Below, one piece after another: positions 17,497 to 24,630 of a stretch of 30,854 bases of DNA. Source of the stretch: Pleomorphochaeta sp964545735 (GTDB taxonomy: Bacteria; Spirochaetota; Spirochaetia; Sphaerochaetales; Sphaerochaetaceae); contig CAZJGS010000015.1 of NCBI GenBank assembly GCA_964545735.1, positions 1 through 30,854 on the forward strand. Reading direction: 5' to 3'. Made by a program: the position numbers and the translations under genes. Position 1 is the first letter of the stretch; every line of letters begins with the position of its first letter. The notes beneath the pieces were generated by a model. It saw only the letters and a program-made list of their open reading frames with translations, was not told the origin of the DNA and ran no database searches.

Positions 17497-17952
17497 TTAT
17501 ATTTCTTCGTGTTCTTTCATGCTGTAAAAGCAATCCCGTCCTACAATAATGTGATCCAGAATTGGAATTTGCAGCATGTCACCTGCTTCTTTGAGACTTG
17601 TCGTTATATGAATGTCATCCTGACTTGGCTTGCAATCACCCGATGGGTGGTTGTGAGCCACAATCAGCGACGCTGCAGAGGCTATGATTGCCGTCTTAAA
17701 TACCTCTCGCGGTTCAACCGTAGCACAATTCAATCGTCCAACACTCACAAGGCTTACCCCAAGAGGAACCATCTGGCTGTTAAAAAGAATCGAGACGAAA
17801 CATTCCTGATCTCTATTCTCCAGACCGGATCGAATGTACTGATATACTAATTCAGCCCTTTTAAGAGGCCCGGGAGATACGGAAGCATCTTCCCTTACCA
17901 GCATTGTCCGATATTTGACTCCTTGGAATTCTCTTAGATATATGTTTTCCAT
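17497..17952 (-). CDS. radC: RadC-like JAB/MPN domain protein
   Basis: This 151-residue protein contains the RadC signature AHNHPSGD (99-106) followed by PSQDD (109-113): histidines 100 and 102 and an aspartate near 112-113 fit the JAMM zinc site. It lacks the N-terminal helix-hairpin-helix of chromosomal RadC, as is usual for short RadC proteins on plasmids, ICEs and islands. The biochemical role of RadC is unsettled; older DNA-repair claims are not well supported, but linkage to antirestriction and mobile elements is common. AGGAAAGGA precedes the ATG. Neighbours are DUF2958 upstream and an unknown gene downstream. Confidence 0.92.
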   Translation of the reverse strand: MENIYLREFQGVKYRTMLVREDASVSPGPLKRAELVYQYIRSGLENRDQECFVSILFNSQMVPLGVSLVSVGRLNCATVEPREVFKTAIIASAASLIVAHNHPSGDCKPSQDDIHITTSLKEAGDMLQIPILDHIIVGRDCFYSMKEHEEI

Positions 17953-17970
17953 TGTTGTCTATTTCCTTTC

Positions 17971-18303
17971 CTACCAACCTTGTGCCCGTTTGATCTTTTT
18001 TATCTCACAGGCTTTTATGGGTACCCATTCACGTTCACAATCAATCTCTAAACCAAACGGTTTAGCCTTGATTTGCTTCATTTCATCGAATGAAATGTAT
18101 CCCCATTCGGCACAAACATAATCTTCATTCAAAATTGCGAATCCCCAAAACAGATTGTTTTCCCTGTCATATTCGGCAATGTACCAGTCACAACCTCCAA
18201 TAAAGAAGTGCAGGCATATCATCTTATCTTTCAGGGGAGTGTCTTCTGTTTGGTAAAGATTAGGAATTGTAGCTAAGTCTTGTTCTGTTGGTGTATTCCA
18301 CAT
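17971..18303 (-). CDS. DUF2958 family protein
   Basis: This 110-residue protein matches the DUF2958 family of plasmid and ICE proteins: IPNLYQTEDTPLKDK followed by HFFIGGCDWYIAEYD and WGFAILN...AEWGYISFDE are the conserved core. The family's function is unknown; it is usually near ArdC, RadC and antirestriction genes, as here. Length is typical of the family. AGAAAGG precedes the ATG. It lies 18 bases before radC. Confidence 0.9.
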   Translation of the reverse strand: MWNTPTEQDLATIPNLYQTEDTPLKDKMICLHFFIGGCDWYIAEYDRENNLFWGFAILNEDYVCAEWGYISFDEMKQIKAKPFGLEIDCEREWVPIKACEIKKIKRAQGW

Positions 18304-18318
18304 CTTTTTTTCCTTTCT

Positions 18319-18807
18319 CTATGCGTTTTCTACTTGAAACTTGTCCCATTCTTCCTGAGTGGGATAGTCAAGGGAGTCAAAGTTATTTCCGGATATCCAC
18401 CCGCTGCAATAATCGCCTCGTTTCAAAACAAGGTAAAAATACGGCGGGAAGTCCTTGGGAATTTTCCATACCTTAAGGACATGCTCTTTCCTGTGAAGTT
18501 TCTTGTGATTCTCATTTGAGGGACAGACTTGTTCCTGCCACTCAAAAAGCGCCACTTCCGCACCACAATCATCACATTTCCACAAAGGGGCATATATATC
18601 CCCCCCTGAAGGCATCGGACTTAAAAGACAATCCACTACACATCCGGGATCTCCACAAGTGTCACGTACCGCGAACTGGGCATTGCAGTGCTTGCAGAAC
18701 ACATTAGTATGAGAAATGCTTTCGTACTCATTTCCCCCACATACCGGACAAATAAGAGATTCCCAATCAAATGGGTTAAACCCCCCAATGTATGTGACTT
18801 TTAACAT
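18319..18807 (-). CDS. zinc-ribbon protein, 162 residues
   Basis: This protein has several CxxC-type pairs in its first 90 residues (CPVC, CKHC, CGDPGC, CDDC), enough to form two zinc ribbons, then a tryptophan-rich C-terminal region (VWKIPKDFPPYFYLVLKRGDYCSGW). Such ribbons often bind nucleic acid or protein partners; the exact job is unknown. The ATG at 18807 overlaps the stop of the upstream gene and has GAGGGA before it, suggesting coupled translation. A longer in-frame start would lie inside the upstream gene. Confidence 0.7.
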   Translation of the reverse strand: MLKVTYIGGFNPFDWESLICPVCGGNEYESISHTNVFCKHCNAQFAVRDTCGDPGCVVDCLLSPMPSGGDIYAPLWKCDDCGAEVALFEWQEQVCPSNENHKKLHRKEHVLKVWKIPKDFPPYFYLVLKRGDYCSGWISGNNFDSLDYPTQEEWDKFQVENA

Positions 18808-19067
18808 GATTTCCCTCGCTTTCCCCCGCCTTGACATTTCGCGACAATTCGGGAGCTAATGCCGCTAAATATGTTTTTTCTCATTTGCTTTGTAGCGGTT
18901 AAAGAACTGGATAATTCAGCTATCTGGTGGTTGAGTATAATTATGTACTCAATTTCATCATTAGTAGCCTCATTCGCCATTTTTTGTCCTCCCAAATAGC
19001 CAGGCGCAAATTCCCTGACAAACTTTATATCCTCTCTCATCTTTCCTTCCGTTTTCTTGGATTCCAT
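18801..19067 (-). CDS. small hypothetical protein, 88 residues
   Basis: I do not recognise this protein. It is basic and mostly helical in look, with a middle segment (DEIEYIIILNHQIAELSSSL) likely to form a coiled coil. It ends in GGGKRGKSC. The start at 19067 has AGAAAGGA with an A-rich spacer. Its 3' end overlaps the zinc-ribbon gene. It follows a long stem-loop that separates it from dnaN. Confidence 0.6.
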   Translation of the reverse strand: MESKKTEGKMREDIKFVREFAPGYLGGQKMANEATNDEIEYIIILNHQIAELSSSLTATKQMRKNIFSGISSRIVAKCQGGGKRGKSC

Positions 19068-19085
19068 ATTCTTTTTTTCCTTTCT

Positions 19086-19128
19086 CAAACAGAAGAAGGG
19101 GCACTTATTGTGTCCCTTCTCTGGTTTG
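19086..19128 (-). repeat. long stem-loop between dnaN and the 88-residue gene
   Basis: GAAGGGGCAC (19095-19104) pairs with GTGTCCCTTC (19110-19119) with one mismatch, and CAAAC pairs with GTTTG outside. On the leftward RNA there is only a weak U-rich stretch, so it may be a weak terminator or an RNA-processing stem. It resembles the stem at 20287-20330, which lies upstream of dnaN. Confidence 0.65.
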
Positions 19129-19147
19129 ACTTATTTTTGATTGATTC

Positions 19148-20269
19148 TTAATTGCGCAATACAGTCACTATGTTCAGCGAACCGCCATCTCCATTAACGG
19201 CAACCAATCGCTCCGGCTTGTATGAAACACATACATCCTCGGCGGAAATGGTATTTACAGCGTCAAGTAGATAGTTTGCATTAATACTGAAACAGAAAGG
19301 TTCTGTTGTGTCACTATCAAGGGCAATCTCATCAGACATAAAACCATTTTGGTTTTTCGACTGTAATGCGAGCTTGTCGCCCTCTCCTGTCAACAACACA
19401 GGATGGTTTGGATCGTCTTTGACAACAATCCTGGCCCTCCTGAGGGAACCTATCAATGCCTCTTTATCAGCTGTAAAAGATATACAACTGTCACGAGGTA
19501 TTATTTTTTTGTAGTTAGGAAAGATCACATCAACCAGCTTTATCGTTAAAACGGTAGTACCGGATGATGATATGTTTCTGACTACCATCGTGTCGTGACT
19601 AAAACCTATGTCTACAGTTTCACAATCTCTGTGATGCTTCAAAAGACGAGCAATTTCTTTTGCAGCCGTGGCAGGAATGATTATACCTTTGTCAGATATA
19701 TCAAGATCTCCTTCCATTGCGCTTCGAGTTATTGCCAACCTTTGACCATCTGTTGCAATACACCTCATCTCAGACTTCAATCCTTCGAGGCAGATTGCTT
19801 CAAATGCAGGATTGTATGACTTTTTGGTGACAACATAAGTTACTCCGTCAATGATAGAGAGCAGATCATCGCTTTTAACTTCTGTAAAACTAATTGAGTC
19901 TGGCAGTTTTACATCAGGATAATCATCAGATGAGGCATCGGGTAACTTAAATGATGCTTTACCTTCACTCGCTATCACAACTTTGTTTTTTACTGTTTCT
20001 ATACTTATGGTTTTATAATCCTTAAGCACATCAATGATATTGATAAACTTTTTTCCTGGAGGAAGAGTTGATCCTTCCACCAGAACATCTGCCTCTATGG
20101 ATATTCTTGATGCTGTACATAAATCAGTGGCGGTCAGAGTCACGGTTTGACCTGACGCCTCGATCAGTATTCGCTCAAGAATCGGCAAAGAAACGGATTG
20201 ATTTTTCAATATTCCACTCAGCTCATGTAATGCTTTCTCAATGGCAAATCTTTCAATATTAACTTTCAT
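19148..20269 (-). CDS. dnaN: DNA polymerase III beta subunit (sliding clamp)
   Basis: This 373-residue protein is a full-length beta clamp. It shows the three-domain layout: the opening MKVNIERFAIEKAL, then SLPILERILIEASGQTVTLTATDL in domain 1; LPDASSDDYPDV and ATDGQRLAITR in domain 2; and a domain 3 with LLDAVNTISAEDVCVSY and a C-terminal VTVLRN. Clamps hold polymerases on DNA; one on a mobile element is unusual and may favour element replication or recruit particular polymerases. The C terminus differs from the usual M-P-x-R/K-L ending of chromosomal clamps. The ATG at 20269 has GAGAAAGGA before it; the longer frame passes through a terminator. It is flanked by stem-loops on both sides, which suggests separate control. 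Confidence 0.94.
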   Translation of the reverse strand: MKVNIERFAIEKALHELSGILKNQSVSLPILERILIEASGQTVTLTATDLCTASRISIEADVLVEGSTLPPGKKFINIIDVLKDYKTISIETVKNKVVIASEGKASFKLPDASSDDYPDVKLPDSISFTEVKSDDLLSIIDGVTYVVTKKSYNPAFEAICLEGLKSEMRCIATDGQRLAITRSAMEGDLDISDKGIIIPATAAKEIARLLKHHRDCETVDIGFSHDTMVVRNISSSGTTVLTIKLVDVIFPNYKKIIPRDSCISFTADKEALIGSLRRARIVVKDDPNHPVLLTGEGDKLALQSKNQNGFMSDEIALDSDTTEPFCFSINANYLLDAVNTISAEDVCVSYKPERLVAVNGDGGSLNIVTVLRN

Positions 20270-20286
20270 TTTTTCTTTTCCTTTCT

Positions 20287-20330
20287 CAAATAAAAAAAGG
20301 GACACTTTTCGTGACCCCTTCTCTGATTTG
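20287..20330 (-). terminator. rho-independent terminator upstream of dnaN
   Basis: AAGGGaCAC and GTGacCCCTT pair around a five-base loop (20297-20320), with a bulge, and CAAAT/ATTTG pair outside. The leftward RNA then has seven U residues. It lies between ardC and dnaN, so dnaN needs read-through or its own start. Confidence 0.8.
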
Positions 20331-20342
20331 CTCTGTATGTTT

Positions 20343-21197
20343 TTAAGCTGCCTTTTTCATGCCTACACGAACACTTTCGATGCCTTTCAGTATTCTTGAA
20401 GCTGTCTTGGTTATCCGGTCAAACGAGCCTTGGATATCTACTTCCTCGGTCTGGTATGTGGCTAGATAAACAGAGGACTTTGGCTGTAACCCGAAGTGAC
20501 GGCAAACAACATATGCAGTCGCTTCAGCCTCGGTCTCTTTCAGCTTCTTTGAATATTTCAGACGTTCCATACTTTTATGTAAATGCTCATGAGCAAGCTC
20601 GTGAGCCAGGGTATGAAACTTCTGCTCGTCTGTGAGTGATGAGAGGATTACAATCTGTCCCCCCATGGACACTCCGAGTGCACCGCCAAGATTGTCCGTG
20701 TAATTCAGTTTTATATTTTCTGAGGCTGTATATTCTTCTTCGAAATGCAGGATGTCACTTCCTACCACACCACCGATGTACTCAATATCAGGTGTCTCAG
20801 GAAGTGAGTCTCCTTCAGTCTGTGAAACATCCCAGACATATACAGCCTTGAAAAGCATCTTCTTGCTTTCATCGTTATCTTGTTCATCTTCTTCCGTGAT
20901 TCCTTCATCTGTCGGTTTAGGCTTTCGCTTGACCCAGATTGGGGCAAAGATGGGAATACCCTTTTCACCCTTCTTTACTATGCGACCAAGTTTCTTCCAT
21001 GTATGAAAACCGGCAACTCTCGTAGCATCAGGCATCGTCATCCATATCAATATCTGATTGTTGAATGAATACCGATGGAATCGAGAACAGAAATCAAGAT
21101 AGTCTAAGATCAGATCATTTGATTTCTCATTCTGGATTTCTTCTATGAGGGTTTGAAGGTATCCTTGATATTTTTCCTTTAGTTTCGAAGTCTTCAT
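20343..21197 (-). CDS. ardC: ArdC-like antirestriction protein with zinc metallopeptidase domain
   Basis: This 284-residue protein has the ArdC layout: an N-terminal single-stranded-DNA-binding domain (about 1-125, with NQILIWMTMPDATRVAGFHTWKKLGR and KKGEKGIPIFAP) followed by a zincin-like domain with HELAH (199-203) and a downstream glutamate in ETEAEATAYVV (221-231). ArdC proteins coat incoming single-stranded DNA and protect conjugating plasmids against restriction. An acidic, low-complexity linker (about 96-112) sits between the conserved blocks. It lies between a pair of small unknown genes and dnaN. The stop is 12 bases before the dnaN terminator stem. Confidence 0.92.
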   Translation of the reverse strand: MKTSKLKEKYQGYLQTLIEEIQNEKSNDLILDYLDFCSRFHRYSFNNQILIWMTMPDATRVAGFHTWKKLGRIVKKGEKGIPIFAPIWVKRKPKPTDEGITEEDEQDNDESKKMLFKAVYVWDVSQTEGDSLPETPDIEYIGGVVGSDILHFEEEYTASENIKLNYTDNLGGALGVSMGGQIVILSSLTDEQKFHTLAHELAHEHLHKSMERLKYSKKLKETEAEATAYVVCRHFGLQPKSSVYLATYQTEEVDIQGSFDRITKTASRILKGIESVRVGMKKAA

Positions 21198-21211
21198 ATT
21201 TTCTTCCTCAC

Positions 21212-21403
21212 TTATTCAATTTCTCCATCAGGATGAACAACGTAGAGCAGCTCGTGTGTGCTTAACTCCATCGAAGAAGCGTACTCTTCGTACGGGGCAC
21301 AAAAACACTTACCTATGGCATCATCGAGTATAACCCCGATAATCCTGCTACTCTTCTTTGCCAGTTCTGTGGCTTTACTTAATGTTCCTATTCCTATTTC
21401 CAT
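21212..21403 (-). CDS. small hypothetical protein, 63 residues
   Basis: I do not recognise this protein. It has an N-terminal helix (GTLSKATELAKKSSR) followed by strands, and ends in HPDGEIE. The ATG at 21403 is preceded by CTGGAGG nine bases upstream; that site lies inside the end of the previous gene, so translation is probably coupled. It is four bases from the 21408 gene and 14 bases before ardC. Confidence 0.65.
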   Translation of the reverse strand: MEIGIGTLSKATELAKKSSRIIGVILDDAIGKCFCAPYEEYASSMELSTHELLYVVHPDGEIE

Positions 21404-21407
21404 GACG

Positions 21408-21857
21408 TTAAACCTCCAGTTCCGCAGAAAGATCATCATAGGTAGCTTCCGCACACCGATCGGAGCAAAATGTTTCATCAAGCTCCCAAATGCAGCATCC
21501 GGCACCTTCAATAATTTTCCCGCATCTGTGACATTTGGTTAGTGACCGAAATTCTGCCTCTGCCCATTCTGTCAGTTCTTTGCGAGTTGCAGGTTCAAAG
21601 GGATTGGTGTAACCACCCGTATCACCTACAGCAACCTGGATATCTTCTTTTGGTTCATCTCTCTTCCATTTCTCTGCAATCTCTATGGCTGTGTTCACCG
21701 CCTTACGAGGATCGTTAAATTCCTCAAACTCACCATCGTATTTTTCGGCAAGCGCGTCCGGATTGGTATAATCCAGACCTCCTACAGATACCTCCACGAT
21801 GTTGGCACCTGTGGGCCATTGTGATTGTCTCGTTACTGTATAAATGTCATTTTCCAT
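21408..21857 (-). CDS. hypothetical protein with C-terminal zinc-finger-like cysteines
   Basis: I do not recognise this 149-residue acidic protein. Its C-terminal third has KCHRCGKIIEGAGCC followed by FCSDRCAE, a cysteine spacing that fits a zinc finger of the treble-clef or MYND-like kind. The N-terminal half is probably a small alpha/beta fold. AAGGAG precedes the ATG. It follows the 20-codon frame at 21898 and overlaps nothing. Confidence 0.65.
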   Translation of the reverse strand: MENDIYTVTRQSQWPTGANIVEVSVGGLDYTNPDALAEKYDGEFEEFNDPRKAVNTAIEIAEKWKRDEPKEDIQVAVGDTGGYTNPFEPATRKELTEWAEAEFRSLTKCHRCGKIIEGAGCCIWELDETFCSDRCAEATYDDLSAELEV

Positions 21858-21897
21858 AATCGTTTTCTCCTTATAGAGTTTCTACTGTTGTCTCATC

Positions 21898-21960
21898 CTA
21901 ATGAAACTCCAGACGACAAGAAACCTCTATGATTCTCTCTTCATTTTTAAGAATCTTCAT
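21898..21960 (-). CDS. possible 20-residue micro-ORF
   Basis: A 20-codon frame with an ATG six bases after GAGAGGAAAA; the first bases of that ribosome site overlap the stop of the preceding gene. The peptide is charged (MKILKNEERII opening) without a membrane segment. It could be a leader peptide for the 21408 gene or simply chance. Its good ribosome site is the only real support. Confidence 0.35.
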   Translation of the reverse strand: MKILKNEERIIEVSCRLEFH

Positions 21961-21969
21961 TTTTTCCTC

Positions 21970-22158
21970 TCAGTTTCGCCCAAATGGGGTAACGCTAATA
22001 CACGTCCCGTTTTTGTATGTGCACCAGATTTCATAGCCACTGATTTCATTGTGGTAAATGAGATCAAACTGACCACCAGACGCATATACAACACGAATAG
22101 CCTTGTCAGTTTTAGCCGATTTTCTCCGTGCTTTTGCACAGGCTTCTTCGAAGTTCAT
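21970..22158 (-). CDS. small hypothetical protein, 62 residues
   Basis: I do not recognise this protein. It opens with a basic helix (EEACAKARRKSAKTDKAIR) and continues with strands (FDLIYHNE, YEIWCTYKNGTCISV). The chosen ATG has AAAGGGAAAG upstream. It follows a terminator with a seven-U tract (22184-22220), so it needs read-through or its own start. Confidence 0.6.
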   Translation of the reverse strand: MNFEEACAKARRKSAKTDKAIRVVYASGGQFDLIYHNEISGYEIWCTYKNGTCISVTPFGRN

Positions 22159-22183
22159 GATGTCTTTCCCTTTCTTCAGACAC

Positions 22184-22220
22184 AAAAAAAGGAAGCAGGC
22201 TGATTTAGCCTTTACTTCCT
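22184..22220 (-). terminator. rho-independent terminator
   Basis: AGGAAG (22190-22195) pairs with CTTCCT (22215-22220), and GGCT (22198-22201) with AGCC (22207-22210) inside it. The leftward RNA ends in seven U residues. It lies 26 bases upstream of the next start codon. Confidence 0.85.
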
Positions 22221-22277
22221 ATTCTTTATGCTTTTGATTTTTATTTATTGAATGACAGGCTTATAATACCTTGCCCG

Positions 22278-22619
22278 TCAACCCGGATTTGGGTAATTTC
22301 TTCTTATTAATTTCTTCTTGTCAATATCTTTCTTCTGAGCAAGGATTCCGTAACCGGTAATATCCACCCATGGGTTTTCACCAAAGGCGTCTTTGTCAGT
22401 TGCAATACGGAACTGCTTGTCGATCACTCTGGTCATGGCAAGCATGTCATCATATTGATCAGGTCTGACACCATCTGGATAAAAGATACGAAGAATGTCT
22501 CCCGACTTTGCGAAAGCGTCCCCGTATTTCTCATTCTTTTTGGCAACCACTTGACCTGTTTTCCGGCCTATGTCTTCAAAAGTAAGACTTTCCTTTTTGT
22601 CTGATGTGGTTTCTTTCAT
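22278..22619 (-). CDS. small protein resembling Nmad1/DUF1599-type phage-plasmid proteins
   Basis: This 113-residue protein has the pattern KKNEKYGDAFAKSGDILRIFYPDG followed by DDMLAMTRVIDKQFRIATD and ENPWVDITGYGIL. This recalls a family of small phage and plasmid proteins related to the 'nucleotide modification associated domain 1'. I cannot confirm the family and no function is established; the helical, acidic layout also recalls MazG-type folds. I chose the ATG at 22619; a TTG six bases upstream is also in frame. It follows a terminator and traT. Confidence 0.6.
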   Translation of the reverse strand: MKETTSDKKESLTFEDIGRKTGQVVAKKNEKYGDAFAKSGDILRIFYPDGVRPDQYDDMLAMTRVIDKQFRIATDKDAFGENPWVDITGYGILAQKKDIDKKKLIRRNYPNPG

Positions 22620-22644
22620 GTTCAAAACACCTCTGTTTACCTAC

Positions 22645-22689
22645 AAAAAAAGGAAGCTGACCCGCACTGTGGGGGTTAATACTTCCTTT
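22645..22689 (-). terminator. rho-independent terminator after traT
   Basis: AAAGGAAG and CTTCCTTT pair (22649-22656 with 22682-22689), with an inner CCC/GGG pairing. The leftward RNA ends in a seven-U tract. It shares the GGAAG/CTTCC stem and U run with the terminator at 22184-22220. Confidence 0.8.
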
Positions 22690-22712
22690 CTTTATCGGCT
22701 TGTTTTTTGTCG

Positions 22713-23471
22713 TTACATGATCCCGGCAATTTGCTTGCTGATGGATGCTTCAAGGTTAGGTAAGGCTTCCTCAAACTCGAGGTTTACCTGATTTGCAGAT
22801 GAAGCAATCCTGGTCTTGTAACGCTTGAGATTGTTGGTTGATTTGATAACTTGTTTGATTCTTGTTTCCGATCCCTGCGTAAGGTCAGATTTAATCTCCT
22901 GTTCAACAGCAACGTCAGATTTCTCAGAAATCTGAATGTCTGTTACCACAGAATAAGTCACATCCTTAACCATAGCATTTGCTGCAGTATCAATTAACCC
23001 CCCAGCCATCATGCCGAGAGCACCGCCAGCCATGTAACCTCTTGCATTATTGTGCATGGACCCGCCTACGGCTGCACCAAGAAGACCACCAACAATAGGT
23101 GGGACTGATGCTCCATAGCCAGATGCCAAGAGACTTTGTATGGTTTGTGGCTGAGCCTTACCTGCATACAGGATATTTGCCTGTAACCAATAGTGAGCTT
23201 TTTCCGGATTGGTAACAACAGTGTATCCCTTTCCAGTCAAGTCATTGATTATTTTACTTTCGATATCAATATTTTTGTCAGTGGTATTCCTGACCTGTAC
23301 CAGAACTGTTCTAAGCTCTGGAGCTACAGGATCAAGAAAGATCGTATTAGACATTTTGGAATTTATTTGTAAATCCCTGTGTTCTATTGCGGTTGTCATT
23401 GCAGCACATCCTGACAGGATGAACGCAAAGATTACCGCTACGAGTACCATCATCATACTTATTCTTCTCAT
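22713..23471 (-). CDS. traT: TraT-like surface-exclusion / complement-resistance lipoprotein
   Basis: This 252-residue protein matches TraT of the F plasmid (about 244 residues), an outer-membrane lipoprotein that blocks mating with cells already carrying the plasmid and can give serum resistance. It has an N-terminal signal with lipobox LSGC (cysteine 22). Conserved family segments include SKMSNTIFLDPVAPE, the VQVRNTTDKN segment, GYTVVTNPEKAHYWLQANIL and a glycine-rich hydrophobic pair of segments about 120-160. Its place inside DNA-metabolism genes, about 17 kb from traG/traH, is unlike F, where it sits close to traG and traS. The gene ends before a terminator, and the downstream gene is an unknown. 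Confidence 0.95.
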   Translation of the reverse strand: MRRISMMMVLVAVIFAFILSGCAAMTTAIEHRDLQINSKMSNTIFLDPVAPELRTVLVQVRNTTDKNIDIESKIINDLTGKGYTVVTNPEKAHYWLQANILYAGKAQPQTIQSLLASGYGASVPPIVGGLLGAAVGGSMHNNARGYMAGGALGMMAGGLIDTAANAMVKDVTYSVVTDIQISEKSDVAVEQEIKSDLTQGSETRIKQVIKSTNNLKRYKTRIASSANQVNLEFEEALPNLEASISKQIAGIM

Positions 23472-23474
23472 AAT

Positions 23475-23726
23475 TCATTCTCCTTTGTTTTGATTTATTG
23501 GTTTAAACCAGACTTTGTTTTCCCCTAACCACATAAAGCCAGCTTTTTTGAGGCTGTCTCTATATTCGTAGGTGTTGTGCTTTGCAACAAAACCACCCAT
23601 ACTTTCATTCCAATTCATTCTTGTTGAAATGATCACATCCCCATTTATTCTGTCGGGTGTGAGTATGTGGTTTCGTCTTTGAGCTATCTTCGCTTGAGTT
23701 ATCGCTCTCGCTATTTCTTTGTCCAT
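23475..23726 (-). CDS. small hypothetical protein, 83 residues, with G-F-x-W end
   Basis: I do not recognise this basic protein with certainty. The N-terminal half is helical and rich in K/R. Its end, YRDSLKKAGFMWLGENKVWF, has the pattern seen in a small DNA-associated module (L-x2-x-G-F-x-W-x5-W), also found at the end of the 23983 gene (LLENNGFKWNPELNAWSMYL). GGGAGG precedes the ATG. Its stop lies 3 bases before traT, so the two are probably cotranscribed. Confidence 0.6.
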   Translation of the reverse strand: MDKEIARAITQAKIAQRRNHILTPDRINGDVIISTRMNWNESMGGFVAKHNTYEYRDSLKKAGFMWLGENKVWFKPINQNKGE

Positions 23727-23749
23727 GATAGTAATGCCTCCCTTCAGAA

Positions 23750-23953
23750 TTAGGCTGCTTCGCAGGAGCGGGTTTTCTCTTGAAGTTTACACCGAAGCCT
23801 TGTTGCTGCCCCGGGATAATCTCTAAAGATTCCCGTTATCGTCTCTCCGTTGAAGTGCATCCGTGCAAGCCAGATTGTACTATCGTCAAAAGTTGCCGAT
23901 TTTACCTTGACATTGTGCTTTTTGCACCAGATCAGGGCTTCTTCAGTTGTCAT
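23750..23953 (-). CDS. small hypothetical protein, 67 residues
   Basis: I do not recognise this protein. It carries TTEEALIWCKKHNVKV at the start and a basic C-terminal tail with cysteines. GAGGAG with good spacing supports the ATG at 23953; an upstream in-frame start would overlap the annealing-protein gene. It lies just after that gene and before the 83-residue gene. Confidence 0.6.
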   Translation of the reverse strand: MTTEEALIWCKKHNVKVKSATFDDSTIWLARMHFNGETITGIFRDYPGAATRLRCKLQEKTRSCEAA

Positions 23954-23982
23954 AACTTTTTCTCCTCTTACTTTAGTAATAG

Positions 23983-24618
23983 TTAGGACAGATACATAGA
24001 CCATGCGTTCAGTTCCGGGTTCCATTTAAAACCATTGTTTTCTAATAGACCCTTTACGGAATAGGTTCTGCCTTTAGCTATGATTACGTTACCCTGCTTC
24101 TCATAGCTGATCCCTTTAATTGGTTTTATTTTTAACAGGTCAGCATCTTCTTTCTCGATAGGCTTGCTGTCCGCCCCTTGTGGGGGTGAAGCAGTTTTAC
24201 CTTTACTACTGCCCTGTTGTGATTTGCCGCTTGTCATCGATCCTATTTCTTCCTGTTTTTTTATAGCCATCAGAAGCTCATCGGCACTACAAAATTCCCC
24301 ACCTCCAAGACCAGCGGCAAACAAACATCGGCCGATAGCTGATGTCTCACAATTCTCTACTGCTGATGTTTTGTTGATGTAAGAACCAGCACGGTTTTCC
24401 TCAGCATGACCGATTGCTACAATCCGATCATCTGGAGTGATTATCCGCGCTTCGCACCGCACTATCTGGTTCTCAAATGACATTTCTGTGGTTAGAGACC
24501 AGCCTTTGTCGATGGTATAATCTTTTCTGAATTTTAGTAGCCTCTCAGCTACTGTTTCGTAAACCTTCGTAGTCGTTTTTCCTGTGTGTTTGTCCTTGCG
24601 TGTGATGTCTACTGGCAT
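23983..24618 (-). CDS. Rad52/Sak-like single-strand annealing protein
   Basis: This 211-residue protein has the pattern of phage and plasmid single-strand annealing proteins: KVYETVAERLLKFRKDY at the front, EARIITPDDRIVAIGHAEE in the middle, and the diagnostic INKTSAVENCETSAIGRCLFAAGLGGG segment (about 81-107), followed by a low-complexity serine/glutamine-rich linker. Such proteins anneal complementary single strands or load recombinases. The C-terminal module ends GFKWNPELNAWSMYL, shared with the 23475 gene. It follows the Cas4-like nuclease gene at 12 bases, a natural nuclease-annealing pair. Exact family assignment (Rad52, Sak3, Erf) is unsure. Confidence 0.8.
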   Translation of the reverse strand: MPVDITRKDKHTGKTTTKVYETVAERLLKFRKDYTIDKGWSLTTEMSFENQIVRCEARIITPDDRIVAIGHAEENRAGSYINKTSAVENCETSAIGRCLFAAGLGGGEFCSADELLMAIKKQEEIGSMTSGKSQQGSSKGKTASPPQGADSKPIEKEDADLLKIKPIKGISYEKQGNVIIAKGRTYSVKGLLENNGFKWNPELNAWSMYLS

Positions 24619-24630
24619 CTCTGCCTCCTT

